Positions 33,852-43,101 of a stretch of DNA of 64,000 nucleotides are shown in pieces. The stretch spans positions 372,001 to 436,000 of the forward strand of contig NZ_JBBIXN010000004.1 of the NCBI RefSeq assembly GCF_037646455.1, written 5' to 3'. Origin of the DNA: Draconibacterium mangrovi_A (lineage in GTDB: Bacteria > Bacteroidota > Bacteroidia > Bacteroidales > Prolixibacteraceae). The stretch's first letter is position 1. Each line of letters opens with the position of its first letter. The translations under genes were made by a program, and so were the position numbers. The notes under the pieces are model-generated. The model ran no database searches. It saw only the letters and a program-made list of their open reading frames with translations, and was not told the origin of the DNA.

Positions 33852-35684
33852 TTACCTTTTTATTTGTTTTTCCATTCGGCCCATGGTCAATTCTGCTTTT
33901 TTGTAAAGCTCGTGTCGGGCTTCAGATCCACCTGTTGGCGCATATCTTGCGAACTCGCATTGTTCAACTACATCAACTAGGTCGGCGATCAGTTCTTCGG
34001 AAACATTCTTTTCTTTTAAACGGGCTATTGCGGTTTCCCGTTTTAAGTCAGCAACCGGAATGCCAAGTTTGTCGCTAATGTAACCTTCGAATGCTTTTAA
34101 AATAGCTTCGTGGAAAGCCTCGTTTTTGTTTTGTTTCATAAAGCCGGCTGCACTTTTTAAGCGTTTGGTAGCCACACGGTTTGCTTTTTTGTTACGCGTG
34201 AGTGCAATGTTGGCATTTTCGCGGGCCTTTTTCCGGTAAACAATGTACAGCACGAGGAACAGCACTGCACCTGCAATGTAAAGCAGATAAAATAAGGTGC
34301 TTCCAAAAAACGAACTTCCGTGACTTTTTAATGCCGGATTTCCCTGCTTAATATAGCGAATATCCTGACCGATCAACTGAACATCCTGCTTGCGCAGCGA
34401 GCTCACGACGGTAGCCGATTGCTCTTCCGTGCCTTTTTCAACATGAAGGGTGTATGCTTGTGTTGACTTTGTAACATATTTTCCGGTAGACGGATTAAAG
34501 TAAGTAAATGGAATGGCCGGTACGGTGTAGTCGCCTTCAAAACGTGGCTGGAACAGGTATTCTATGGTTTTTGTTCCGGAAACTCCGTTGTTACCGGCTT
34601 TTACGTTGTCGGTCGTTTTCGGGTCGTAAACTTCAAAATCGCTCGGTAATTTCAATTCCGGCGTTCTGATCAGGCGGATATTTCCGTTCCCCGTTATTTT
34701 TACAGTCAGTGTTATTGCATCGTTTGTAGTGGCGTTTTCGCTGCTTATTTCAGATGCGATGTTAAAATTACCAACTCCACCTAGGAAATTTGCGGGTTCA
34801 GTCGGCAGGTCTTTTACGTTTACTGTAACGGCATCGCTGGTAACACGTGCTTTTACTGTTCGGTAATTGTCGAAGAAGTCATCGAAAAAACTACGTGCCT
34901 GCATCCGCTGGCGAACCAGAAGCGCCATACTAAACGGATCGATCTTTATGGTCCCGTTTTGTTGCGGGAAAAGGATGGTCTTTTTCAATACGCCAACCTG
35001 ATAAATTTTATCGTTGTATACCTCGCGGCTAAAATTAATTTGCTGCGGAATATCAATATCCTGTGTATAAAATCCTTCGTATGTTGGCAGGTTCACATCG
35101 GCAAAATCTGCAATCGGAATGTCGGGATGAACATACAGTTTAACTGTAGCAACGATCTGTTCGCCGCGGTAGGGATTGCGTTTGCTTAAATCAACTTTGA
35201 CAAACAGGTTGTCTTTGCCAAGATCGACATTGGATGCTGAACCTTGCTGAGCTTGTCCTCCTCCTTGTTGCTGATTTCCCTGTTGGGATTGCGTTTGTGC
35301 TTTTACCACTCGTATCGTTACTGAATTCGATTCAACAATTTTGCCGTCCACCTCAATCGATGCCGGCCGGAGTTCAAATGTGCCCTCTTTTTTGGAGCGA
35401 AGAATATAGGTGTATGAATAGGTGACTTCGGTGGTTGTTTGCCCGTTTACACTTCGAATACTTGTTGACTGACCTGTACTGGGGCCCATCAATACCTGGA
35501 AATTGTCATTCAATCCTGGAGGGAGGTGAAGTTTAGTTCCCCTCTGGTTCAAGGTAAAACTCAACCGGAATTGCCTTCCGTTTTCTACTGCATTGGGCGC
35601 CGACATAGTGAAACGAGTTTCCTGTGCCGAGGCTCCAATCACCAGAAAAAATAAAATGAAATATGTTGCTAATCTTTTAATCAT
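33852..35684 (-). CDS. batD: BatD: oxygen-tolerance membrane protein
   Basis: A 610-residue envelope protein of the BatD family. Signal peptide 1-20, then a large periplasmic region of repeated Ig-like sandwiches (FRLSFTLNQRGTKLHLPPG, NPYRGEQIVATVKLYVHPDIPI, ITLTVKITGNGNIRLIRTPELKLPSDFEVYDPK), one membrane helix (LFYLLYIAGAVLFLVLYIVY, about 465-485) and a cytosolic helical tail. A glutamine/glycine linker (QSQQGNQQQGGGQAQQGS) separates the first two sandwiches. Bat proteins contribute to aerotolerance in B. fragilis and to envelope function elsewhere, mechanism unclear. It lies 70 bases downstream of batC. Confidence 0.92.
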   Translation of the reverse strand: MIKRLATYFILFFLVIGASAQETRFTMSAPNAVENGRQFRLSFTLNQRGTKLHLPPGLNDNFQVLMGPSTGQSTSIRSVNGQTTTEVTYSYTYILRSKKEGTFELRPASIEVDGKIVESNSVTIRVVKAQTQSQQGNQQQGGGQAQQGSASNVDLGKDNLFVKVDLSKRNPYRGEQIVATVKLYVHPDIPIADFADVNLPTYEGFYTQDIDIPQQINFSREVYNDKIYQVGVLKKTILFPQQNGTIKIDPFSMALLVRQRMQARSFFDDFFDNYRTVKARVTSDAVTVNVKDLPTEPANFLGGVGNFNIASEISSENATTNDAITLTVKITGNGNIRLIRTPELKLPSDFEVYDPKTTDNVKAGNNGVSGTKTIEYLFQPRFEGDYTVPAIPFTYFNPSTGKYVTKSTQAYTLHVEKGTEEQSATVVSSLRKQDVQLIGQDIRYIKQGNPALKSHGSSFFGSTLFYLLYIAGAVLFLVLYIVYRKKARENANIALTRNKKANRVATKRLKSAAGFMKQNKNEAFHEAILKAFEGYISDKLGIPVADLKRETAIARLKEKNVSEELIADLVDVVEQCEFARYAPTGGSEARHELYKKAELTMGRMEKQIKR

Positions 35685-35754
35685 TGTTTTTAAAAGCCTA
35701 CAAAATTATCTTTTTAGCCGCAAGCTGCAAATATCCGTATAGAGTATGCTGTGG

Positions 35755-36561
35755 TTACCATTCTTTTTCAGTGCGCGTTCGTTTTGCCTTGGCAGCTTTC
35801 GCTTTTTTTACTTTATCCTGAATATCTCGTTCATCGTTTTGAAGCGCTTGTAACAACTGCTCGGCATCCTGTTTTGAAATTTTATTTTGCTGTGGATGTT
35901 GTTTTTGCTGCTGATCTTGCTTTTGCTGATCTTTATTTTGATTCTGCTGGTCTTTGTTCTGTTGATCTTTATTTTGTTGATCCTTGTTCTGGTCCTTATT
36001 CTGATCTTTGTTTTGCTGGTCTTTATTCTGTTGCTGATCTTTATTCTGATCCTTATTTTGATCTTTGTTTTGCTGTTGCTGCTGTTGTTGCTGCTCCTGT
36101 TGTTTTTTCAGCATTTGCGCGTATGCCAGGTTGTATTTGGTTTCCAGATCGGAAGGATTTTCGCGCAATGCTTTTTTATACGATTCTATGCTTTCGTCGA
36201 GTTTTTGCTGCATTAACTGCGTATTGCCAAGATTGTGGTTAGCTCTCGCACGTTCGATTGGTGCTTCCATATTTTCCGCTAACTCTAAGAATTTACCCTC
36301 CGCTTCTTCAAACCGCTGCTGTTTGTACAAAGCATCGGCCAGGTTATAATTCCATTTTTTATCGTTGGGACGTTTATTCAGTGCCTTGCGGTATTCGGTT
36401 TCGGCATTGGCATATTTTACCGAATCGATTTTTGTAGTATCGCGCACGGCATCCATGAACAACTTATTCCCGTTACGAACAAATTTGCGTTCATTCTGAG
36501 CGAAAACTGCTACAGAAATCATCATAAATAGGATCAGTGTTATCGTTCTTCTCATCATCAA
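35755..36561 (-). CDS. batC: BatC: TPR protein with Gln/Asn/Lys/Asp repeat tract
   Basis: A 268-residue exported protein. Signal peptide 1-21 (ends VFAQ), TPR repeats at about 47-148, then a low-complexity tract at 154-226 consisting of a poly-Gln run and ten NKDQ units, then a short charged C-terminal end. The start codon overlaps the end of batB by 4 bases, so translation is coupled. The repeat tract is probably a flexible linker; TPRs would dock onto the VWA proteins BatA and BatB. Confidence 0.9.
   Translation of the reverse strand: MMMRRTITLILFMMISVAVFAQNERKFVRNGNKLFMDAVRDTTKIDSVKYANAETEYRKALNKRPNDKKWNYNLADALYKQQRFEEAEGKFLELAENMEAPIERARANHNLGNTQLMQQKLDESIESYKKALRENPSDLETKYNLAYAQMLKKQQEQQQQQQQQNKDQNKDQNKDQQQNKDQQNKDQNKDQNKDQQNKDQQNKDQQNQNKDQQKQDQQQKQHPQQNKISKQDAEQLLQALQNDERDIQDKVKKAKAAKAKRTRTEKEW
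35884..36102. repeat. In-frame low-complexity repeat tract inside batC
   Basis: Encodes Gln-rich sequence with ten NKDQ units on the minus strand. The units are 12 bases with degenerate third positions, so change in length would keep the frame. On the plus strand the tract reads as a spurious leucine/isoleucine-rich ORF. Confidence 0.85.
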
Positions 36562-37601
36562 CTCCTTTTTGTTCCGAACAAATTAATGTTTTTCAGGTAT
36601 TTGTTTTTACGTTCAAGAATTACGAATTCGAGCAACAATAAAAACAATCCTATAGCAAAGAAATACTGGAACTGGTCGTTGTACTCCGAAAAGGTACGGG
36701 TTTCCATTTCCTGTTTTTCCATGTTGTTTATCTCATCGAAAAGGGCATTTAATCCCACCTGTGCATTATTGGCACGTACATAAATTCCTTGTCCGGCGGC
36801 AGCGATCTGCTCCAGCATCTGTTCGTTTAACTTGGTTACAACAACCTTGCCGTCGCGGTCTTTCAGATAATCGGTCTGGCCGTTTCTAAGTACCGGAATC
36901 GGCGATCCCGAGGGGAGTCCCATTCCAATAGTATGTACGATAATTCCATCATCAACAGCTGACTGGGCCGACGAAACTGCATCATCTTCATGATTCTCGC
37001 CGTCAGTAATGACAATGATCGCCTTGTTGGCTTCTCCATCAGGTGTAAACGAGCGGTGAGCCAAATCGATTGCTGCCCCGATTGCGGTTCCCTGCTTGGG
37101 TACAATTTGCGTATTCACCGAATTCAGGAACAACTTTGCCGAATTGTAATCGGTAGTGATGGGCAACTGGGTGTATGCATCCCCGGCAAAAACGATCAGT
37201 CCGATCTTATCGTCACGTAAACGGTCAACCAATCTTGAAATGGCGCGTTTGGCTCGTTCAAGGCGGTTGGGTTGAATATCTTCGGCCATCATACTGTTCG
37301 ACACGTCGAGTGCAATGATCAGCTCAACGCCTTCGCGTTTTTCGGTTTTGAGTTTCGATCCGAATTGAGGGCGGGCAATACCCACTACAAAAAAGGCGAG
37401 TGCCAGCATCAGGATCACAAACTTTAAAACGGGGCGACTTTGCGAACGAAAGGGCATCAGTTCGTTCAGGATTTCACGATTCCCGAATTTCTTGAGCGCC
37501 TTGCGTCGTGAGATTCGCGACCACGCAAAAATCACTGTCAGCACAGGAATGATTAACAGTCCCCACAAGTATTCGATATTTCCAAATCTAAACATTTCCA
37601 T
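36558..37601 (-). CDS. batB: BatB: von Willebrand factor A membrane protein
   Basis: A 347-residue inner-membrane VWA protein. Two N-terminal membrane helices (about 10-28 and 60-77), VWA domain about 90-290 with an intact metal-binding MIDAS motif DVSNS (99-103) and ITDGENHEDD downstream, and a C-terminal membrane helix (YFFAIGLFLLLLEFVIL). The VWA domain should sit in the periplasm. Between batA (12-base gap) and batC (4-base overlap). Confidence 0.93.
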   Translation of the reverse strand: MEMFRFGNIEYLWGLLIIPVLTVIFAWSRISRRKALKKFGNREILNELMPFRSQSRPVLKFVILMLALAFFVVGIARPQFGSKLKTEKREGVELIIALDVSNSMMAEDIQPNRLERAKRAISRLVDRLRDDKIGLIVFAGDAYTQLPITTDYNSAKLFLNSVNTQIVPKQGTAIGAAIDLAHRSFTPDGEANKAIIVITDGENHEDDAVSSAQSAVDDGIIVHTIGMGLPSGSPIPVLRNGQTDYLKDRDGKVVVTKLNEQMLEQIAAAGQGIYVRANNAQVGLNALFDEINNMEKQEMETRTFSEYNDQFQYFFAIGLFLLLLEFVILERKNKYLKNINLFGTKRS

Positions 37602-37613
37602 AGTCCTACTCCT

Positions 37614-38621
37614 TTATGGGATACTTCTGAAAACGGTTACCCGAAGCAGAAGACTCAACATCAAAAACAGTGCCCCGAGCAGCGCGAACGGCAAGAATTC
37701 TTCCGACTTACGACTAAATTCGCGAACTTCTATTTTTGATTTCTCAAGTGCATCAATTTCTTTATAAATCTCTTCCAATTTGGTATTACTTGTTGCCCTG
37801 AAATAACGGCCGTCGGTAATCGACGAAATCTCCTGAAGGGTTTCTTCATCGATTTTAACTTCCATATCGCGCAACTGTGTTTGCACACCAAAAGGTGTTT
37901 GCACCTGCACAGGGTAGGGAGCGGTTCCAATGCTTCCCACACCAACAGTGTATACTCTTATACCAAACGTTTTTGCGATTTCGGCAGCAGTTACCGGTGC
38001 CACTTCACCGCGGTTGTTCTCTCCATCGGTTAACAATATGACTACCCGGCTAATGGCTTCGCTATCTTTAAGTCGGGCAACTGCTGTGGCCAAACCGTTT
38101 CCGATGGCTGTACCGTCTTCGATCATTCCACTCTGAATATCTTTAAACAGGTTTAGCAAAACAGCACGATCAGTCGTTAACGGGCACTGCGTAAATGCTT
38201 CGCCGGCAAATACCACCAGTCCCATTCTGTCGTATTCGCGACCGGATATAAATTCCATGGCTACGTTTTTTGCTGCTTCCAAACGATCAGGCTGAAAATC
38301 CTGTGCCAGCATACTACTCGAAATATCGAGTGCAATTACAATATCAATTCCTTCCGTAGTTACATTCTCCCAGTTTTTCGATGATTGCGGTCGTGCCAGC
38401 ACCACAACAAAAAAGCTGATGGCGGCCAGTAGAAATACAAAAACCGAATGACGCAGGTAATACCGAATTCCTTTTGGGGCTTTAAATACCGAAGCTGTTG
38501 TTGAAATGCGAATGCTTGCGGTATTTCTTTTCTGCCTGAAAATGTACCAGATTGTCATGGGCAGCAAGACCCACAAAATATGGAACAATTCCGGGTTTTT
38601 AAATGTCAATCCTTCAAACAT
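37614..38621 (-). CDS. batA: BatA: von Willebrand factor A membrane protein
   Basis: A 335-residue VWA protein with the same layout as BatB: membrane helices at about 12-28 and 58-76, MIDAS motif DISSS (99-103), LLTDGENNRGE, and a C-terminal helix (LPFALLGALFLMLSLLL). BatA and BatB are paralogues that are thought to form a complex with the TPR proteins. It is 6 bases downstream of the BatD-like gene. Confidence 0.93.
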   Translation of the reverse strand: MFEGLTFKNPELFHILWVLLPMTIWYIFRQKRNTASIRISTTASVFKAPKGIRYYLRHSVFVFLLAAISFFVVVLARPQSSKNWENVTTEGIDIVIALDISSSMLAQDFQPDRLEAAKNVAMEFISGREYDRMGLVVFAGEAFTQCPLTTDRAVLLNLFKDIQSGMIEDGTAIGNGLATAVARLKDSEAISRVVILLTDGENNRGEVAPVTAAEIAKTFGIRVYTVGVGSIGTAPYPVQVQTPFGVQTQLRDMEVKIDEETLQEISSITDGRYFRATSNTKLEEIYKEIDALEKSKIEVREFSRKSEEFLPFALLGALFLMLSLLLRVTVFRSIP

Positions 38622-38627
38622 CCTCTT

Positions 38628-39644
38628 TTATTTTATTTCAACTTCTTCAATGTTATCGTCTTTTTCCTCTTCGCCTGTGCCTGTGCCTTTTTCATCCGGT
38701 TTCTTCACTACTTCCTTTTTCGTTTCATTGACGAAGAAATAGGCATTTACCAGCGACAGGTTATCGTCGTCGGGCAGCGGTGTGTATTTTGCAAATTTCA
38801 CCAGGTCGGCCAGTTGCAAAATCTGGCTGAGGTTGGCAAAATTCTTATCACTTATGATACCTTTCTGTGCCCTGAAACTTTCAATAATCTCGTCGGTTAC
38901 CTGTTCCATAGCCCGGATTTCAAATCGGTCTTCAATGTACTCGCGGAGCGCATCGGTCAGTTCACTGTAATACTGCTTGGTTTTTCCCTTCTGCCAGATC
39001 TTCTCCGTTTTTATACGATCGAGTTCGCGCAAGGCCACAATGTGCGCCGGCTCTTTTGGTTTGGCCGGACGGGCAAAAATGGGCTGATTCTTTTTCTTCC
39101 GCTTAATGGAATACAACAGGAAGAAAATAATGGCTCCGATCAGAATTACTCCCAGAATATAGGGTGTAACCTCTTTCAATGTTAAAGGAGCATCGTATGG
39201 CATTTTGATATCCGTCGGACCTCTGGTCGTATCGATTTGCATGGAGTACACATTTAGCGTTACCCCATTGCTGGGTATCGAATCGATGTTGCCATCCATG
39301 TCAATTTTGAACCAATACGGCGGAATTCGATAATGGCCACTGTCGAAACTTGTGATGGTGTAGGCTTGAATTTGTTTCATGAACTTTTCATCGTCCATTT
39401 CGAAAGTATCGATTCCCGATCGCCCCAAAACTTCTATTAATCCACCTTTGATCGAATCCGGTACCTGAGGGAATTCAATATCCACAGTTTTTGGATGATC
39501 GATCTCGAGGAAAAGTTTTATCTGGTCGCCAATTAGAATATTGGTCGAATCGAGTCGTGCAGTTGCCTTTATCCGCTGTGCCTGCACCTGACCGGCGAAA
39601 ACTACCGCGACAAAAATCAGTATTATTTTGAGTCTTAACTTCAT
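38628..39644 (-). CDS. Exported single-pass protein of the Bat operon (BatD-like/DUF4381-like)
   Basis: A 338-residue protein. Start at MKLRLKIILIFVAVVFAG (ATG ending 39644), giving a clear signal peptide ending VQAQ; a 31-codon upstream extension overlaps the DUF58 gene and is polar. A periplasmic beta-rich domain (about 23-150, ARLDSTNILIGDQIKLFLEID) is followed by a membrane helix (VTPYILGVILIGAIIFFLLYSI), a cytosolic helical domain with YYSELTDALREYIEDRFEI, and an acidic glycine tail. The cytosolic part resembles that of BatD and of DUF4381 proteins found beside MoxR and DUF58 genes. Specific role unknown. Confidence 0.75.
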   Translation of the reverse strand: MKLRLKIILIFVAVVFAGQVQAQRIKATARLDSTNILIGDQIKLFLEIDHPKTVDIEFPQVPDSIKGGLIEVLGRSGIDTFEMDDEKFMKQIQAYTITSFDSGHYRIPPYWFKIDMDGNIDSIPSNGVTLNVYSMQIDTTRGPTDIKMPYDAPLTLKEVTPYILGVILIGAIIFFLLYSIKRKKKNQPIFARPAKPKEPAHIVALRELDRIKTEKIWQKGKTKQYYSELTDALREYIEDRFEIRAMEQVTDEIIESFRAQKGIISDKNFANLSQILQLADLVKFAKYTPLPDDDNLSLVNAYFFVNETKKEVVKKPDEKGTGTGEEEKDDNIEEVEIK

Positions 39645-39649
39645 TGTTT

Positions 39650-40528
39650 TTATTTCAATGCTCTTTTCTGAAAAAGGGTCATTAACGATCTCACATAATC
39701 TTCCCGGGTGTTGATTGAAACGTAATCGACACCACACTTCTTAAACATCACGTCCATTTTTTGAGCATGATCCTGCCACCATTTCGAGTAGATTTTCCGT
39801 GTGCGGCGTGAACTACTGTCGACCCAAACATATTCGCCGGTTTCAGCATCTTTGAACTTTAGCATACCAATTGGCGGAAGTTCGGTTTCACGTTCGTCGT
39901 AAATCTTAAGTGCTACCAGGTCGTGTTTGTTATTGGCAATCGACAATGACTGTTCCAGCGCCGGATTGTCATCGATAAAATCTGAAATAACAAAGGCCGT
40001 GCAGCGTTTTTTTATCGCATTAGTCAGGTAACGAACAGCCCCGGTAATATCGGTTTCACTGTGTTCCGGATTGAAATCGATCAACTCGCGGATAATACGT
40101 AAAATGTGGCTTTTCCCTTTTTTAGGCGGAATGAATTTTTCGATGGTATTCGAAAAAAAGATCACCCCAATCTTATCGTTATTTTGAATGGCCGAGAACG
40201 ACAAGATCGCCGAAAGCTCGGTGATAACATTCTTTTTGAACTTTTCGAATGATCCGAAATCGCGCGAACCGCTGACATCGATCAGCAGCATCACGGTGAG
40301 TTCGCGTTCTTCTTCAAAAATTTTCACATACGGATGACTGTAGCGGGCAGTAACATTCCAGTCGATATTACGGATGTCATCGCCGAACTGGTATTCGCGC
40401 ACTTCCGAAAATGCCATTCCCCGCCCTTTAAATGCACTATGGTATTCTCCGGCGAAAATATTTCGCGAGAGTCCACGTGTTTTAATCTCAATCTTCCGTA
40501 CTTTTTTTAATAAATCTGTTGTTTCCAT
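39650..40528 (-). CDS. DUF58 (VWA-like) protein
   Basis: A 292-residue cytosolic protein of the DUF58 family. The N-terminal motif FAGEYHSAFKGRGMAFSEVREYQFGDDIRNIDW is typical (key residues Gly, Arg, Asp-Asp-Ile-Arg-x-Ile-Asp-Trp), followed by a degenerate VWA fold beginning LLIDVSGSRDFG (81-92). DUF58 proteins are the usual partners of MoxR ATPases. It lies between moxR (101-base gap) and the BatD-like gene (5-base gap). Confidence 0.92.
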   Translation of the reverse strand: METTDLLKKVRKIEIKTRGLSRNIFAGEYHSAFKGRGMAFSEVREYQFGDDIRNIDWNVTARYSHPYVKIFEEERELTVMLLIDVSGSRDFGSFEKFKKNVITELSAILSFSAIQNNDKIGVIFFSNTIEKFIPPKKGKSHILRIIRELIDFNPEHSETDITGAVRYLTNAIKKRCTAFVISDFIDDNPALEQSLSIANNKHDLVALKIYDERETELPPIGMLKFKDAETGEYVWVDSSSRRTRKIYSKWWQDHAQKMDVMFKKCGVDYVSINTREDYVRSLMTLFQKRALK

Positions 40529-40629
40529 TTATGAATTCAAAGTTTTGCCGAAGGCATCCCTTCAGGAAAAGTTCAGTGTTCAAAGCAATACCAGAACAGC
40601 TGTAAACTGTGACTGTTAACTGCGACTTT

Positions 40630-41625
40630 TTATGGTACCTCAACAGTATTTAAAATATCAGTAATAATTTCTTCTGATGTGATATTGTTAGCTTCAGCTT
40701 CGTAGCTTAAACCGATACGGTGACGCAACACATCGGGACAAACTGCGCGTACATCTTCCGGAATTACATAACCACGACGCTTAATAAAAGCATAAGCTTT
40801 TGCTGCCTGAGCCAGACTGATTCCTGCCCTTGGCGAGGCTCCGTAAGAAATCATCTCCTGGTATTTCTCGAGTTTGTACTCAATAGGCTCGCGAGTGGCA
40901 AATACAATATCAACAATGTATTTCTGAATCTTCTCATCCATGTAAACATCTTTTACCACGTTACGGGCTTTTATAATATCCTCGGGTTTCAGAATAGTGC
41001 TGGTTTCCGGAAAATGACTTAAGAGGTTTTGATTGATAATTGCCCGCTCTTCGTCTTTTTTCGGATAGTTGATCACTACCTTTAGCATAAAACGGTCGAC
41101 CTGCGCTTCTGGAAGCGGGTAAGTACCTTCCTGTTCAATCGGGTTTTGTGTGGCCATAACCAGGAAAGGTTCGTCGAGTTTAAAAGTATTGTCGCCGATA
41201 GTGATCTGACGTTCCTGCATGGCCTCGAGCAATGCCGACTGCACTTTTGCAGGTGCACGGTTGATCTCGTCGGCCAGAATAAAGTTGGCAAAGATCGGCC
41301 CTTTTTTTATGGTAAATTCTTCTTTTTTCTGACTGTAGATCATGGTACCCAGCAAGTCGGCAGGCAGCAAGTCGGGCGTAAACTGAATACGCGAAAATTT
41401 GGCGCTAATGGTTTGTGCCAACGACTTAATGGCCAGCGTTTTTGCTAATCCCGGAACACCTTCAAGCAAAATATGACCGTTTGATAATAATCCGATCATC
41501 AGACTTTCCACCAGGTGTTTCTGACCCACAATCACTTTGTTCATCTCCATGGTAACCATGTCGACAAAAGAACTTTCTTTTTGAATCCTCTCGTTCAATT
41601 CTTTGATATCAACAGCTTGATTCAT
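40630..41625 (-). CDS. moxR: MoxR-family AAA+ ATPase
   Basis: A 331-residue cytosolic AAA+ protein. Walker A GVPGLAKT (56-63), Walker B FILADEINR (115-123), sensor-1 ATQNP, the arginine-rich segment EAQVDRFMLK and the C-terminal lid (SPRAGISLAQAAKAYAFI). MoxR proteins act as chaperones that activate VWA proteins, here probably the DUF58 protein, BatA and BatB. First gene of the eight-gene operon. Confidence 0.95.
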   Translation of the reverse strand: MNQAVDIKELNERIQKESSFVDMVTMEMNKVIVGQKHLVESLMIGLLSNGHILLEGVPGLAKTLAIKSLAQTISAKFSRIQFTPDLLPADLLGTMIYSQKKEEFTIKKGPIFANFILADEINRAPAKVQSALLEAMQERQITIGDNTFKLDEPFLVMATQNPIEQEGTYPLPEAQVDRFMLKVVINYPKKDEERAIINQNLLSHFPETSTILKPEDIIKARNVVKDVYMDEKIQKYIVDIVFATREPIEYKLEKYQEMISYGASPRAGISLAQAAKAYAFIKRRGYVIPEDVRAVCPDVLRHRIGLSYEAEANNITSEEIITDILNTVEVP

Positions 41626-41961
41626 ATCTATTATAAATTTATTAGCTAATTTTTTTCGAAGGCACGAATTTAAAGTATTATGATATTTATTGCCCTATTC
41701 TTTTGTTAAAAAAAATTAAGGAAAGATGATTCAAAATATGATGTTAACAAACAATAACAGCTTATTAGGAATTTATTAAGATTTATTCTTCTATTTCAGG
41801 ATTCTCCGAACTGTACAATTGAATGAGTATTTAGGATGTAATTGTATTGATAAACAGGATGTTGTATACTTATTATTGTTTGTCAGGATAAGCTGTGATC
41901 CGCACTGAATGATGGTTTTATCGGGAATTAGTGTTTACTTTGCCCAAAAGGAACTCATTTG
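41626..41961. other. Divergent intergenic region between moxR and truA
   Basis: About 330 AT-rich bases that must contain the start signals for both genes. TACTTTG followed by C at 41936-41942 resembles a shortened -7 element for truA, 20 bases before its ATG. No clear moxR promoter, hairpin or small gene seen. Confidence 0.4.
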
Positions 41962-42723
41962 ATGTCACAACGCTATTTTTTACAACTCAGTTATAACGGT
42001 ACCCGCTATCATGGCTGGCAGGTGCAACCTAACGCAGTTTCTGTGCAGGAGGTACTGGAAAAGGCGCTGTCGACACTTTTACGCGAGAATGTGGCTGTAG
42101 TTGGAGCCGGCAGAACAGACACAGGTGTTCATGCAACGTATTTTATTTTGCATTTCGACCTATCAAAACCGGTACCTGACAATTTCGATGTAGTGTATAA
42201 ACTGAATAGTTTTTTACCCGAAGACATTGCCGTTCAACGTTTTTGGTCGGTACGTAACGAGGCACACGCACGGTTTAGTGCCGTTTCAAGAACTTATCAT
42301 TATTACATTACACAAGAAAAAGATCCTTTTTCGTTTGATACGGCTTTCCGCTATACTTTGCCGCTTGACGTAGACAAAATGAATCTGGCAGCAAAGGTTT
42401 TGTTTGATTATGAAGATTTTACAAGTTTCAGCCGACTGCATACCGATGTAAAAACCAACAATTGTAAAATTTACCGGGCAGAATGGAAAAGGGAAGGCGG
42501 TAAACTGGTTTTTGTAATTCAGGCCGACCGCTTTCTTCGAAACATGGTGCGAGCCATTGTTGGAACCTTGCTGAAAGTGGGCAAGGGAAAATTATCGATC
42601 GATGATTTTCGAAAAATAATTGATAACAAAGATCGGGGAGCAGCCGGTGCATCGGCACCCGCACAAGGCCTGTTTTTAGTCGACATTAGCTATCCTGATT
42701 GGATCAACAGCGAAAAGAAATAG
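41962..42723 (+). CDS. truA: tRNA pseudouridine(38-40) synthase TruA
   Basis: Isomerises uridines 38-40 of the tRNA anticodon stem. It has 253 residues from the ATG at 41962 (a TTG one codon upstream is less likely). The catalytic aspartate is Asp53 in GAGRTDTGVHA; YNGTRYHGWQ near the start, FSRLHTDVKTNNC and FLRNMVRAIVGTLLKVG are the remaining family segments. Transcribed alone; the next genes face it. Confidence 0.96.
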   Translation: MSQRYFLQLSYNGTRYHGWQVQPNAVSVQEVLEKALSTLLRENVAVVGAGRTDTGVHATYFILHFDLSKPVPDNFDVVYKLNSFLPEDIAVQRFWSVRNEAHARFSAVSRTYHYYITQEKDPFSFDTAFRYTLPLDVDKMNLAAKVLFDYEDFTSFSRLHTDVKTNNCKIYRAEWKREGGKLVFVIQADRFLRNMVRAIVGTLLKVGKGKLSIDDFRKIIDNKDRGAAGASAPAQGLFLVDISYPDWINSEKK

Positions 42724-42726
42724 CTA

Positions 42727-43098
42727 CTAATTGCAGGATGTTGTGCAATCAATTTCATTCGCCATGTCTTTCAGATTAAAAGGTTTTCTGAAATATTTTT
42801 GTATCAGTTTCGAATCCAGCGCTTCCTGAACTTCCTCTGAAATATCGAAGCCCGAAAGAATGTAGTAGGAAATATTGGGCAATATCTTTGATGCTGCCTT
42901 CACAAATTCGATACCGTTCATATTAGGCATTCTCATATCGCTTATCACGCAACAAAAATCTTCTGAATTTTCTATAATCTTCAGTCCCGACACACCACTG
43001 TCAGCAGTTATAACCTCGTGAGTTTTGTTCAGGTTTGCTTTGAAAAGTATCAGGTTAAGTGGTTCATCATCAACGTACAATATTTTTGGCTTCTCCAT
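42727..43098 (-). CDS. Single-domain response regulator
   Basis: A 123-residue receiver domain with no output domain. Acidic pocket DDE at 10-12, phosphorylation site Asp54 (VISDMRMPNMNG), conserved Ser82 (LSGF), and Lys105 (FRKPF). It ends in a short tail containing two cysteines (DCTTSCN). The gene is 3 bases after the histidine kinase gene, so the two form a pair. Output must go through another protein, as in CheY- or Spo0F-like relays (inference). Confidence 0.93.
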   Translation of the reverse strand: MEKPKILYVDDEPLNLILFKANLNKTHEVITADSGVSGLKIIENSEDFCCVISDMRMPNMNGIEFVKAASKILPNISYYILSGFDISEEVQEALDSKLIQKYFRKPFNLKDMANEIDCTTSCN

Positions 43099-43101
43099 TA
43101 A

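Noticed and set aside
35884..36102. Regular short repeats resembling a CRISPR-like array
   Set aside because: The units are 12 bases, contiguous and in frame inside batC, with no spacers and no cas genes.
35887..36216. 109-codon plus-strand ORF rich in Leu/Ile and a long neighbour at 35751-36242
   Set aside because: These are the antisense reading of the Gln/Asn/Lys/Asp repeat tract in batC; composition follows from the repeat, and batC is well supported.
38580..39185. 201-codon plus-strand ORF
   Set aside because: Entirely antisense to the BatD-like gene and batA start, whose signal peptide, membrane helix and operon spacing are convincing.
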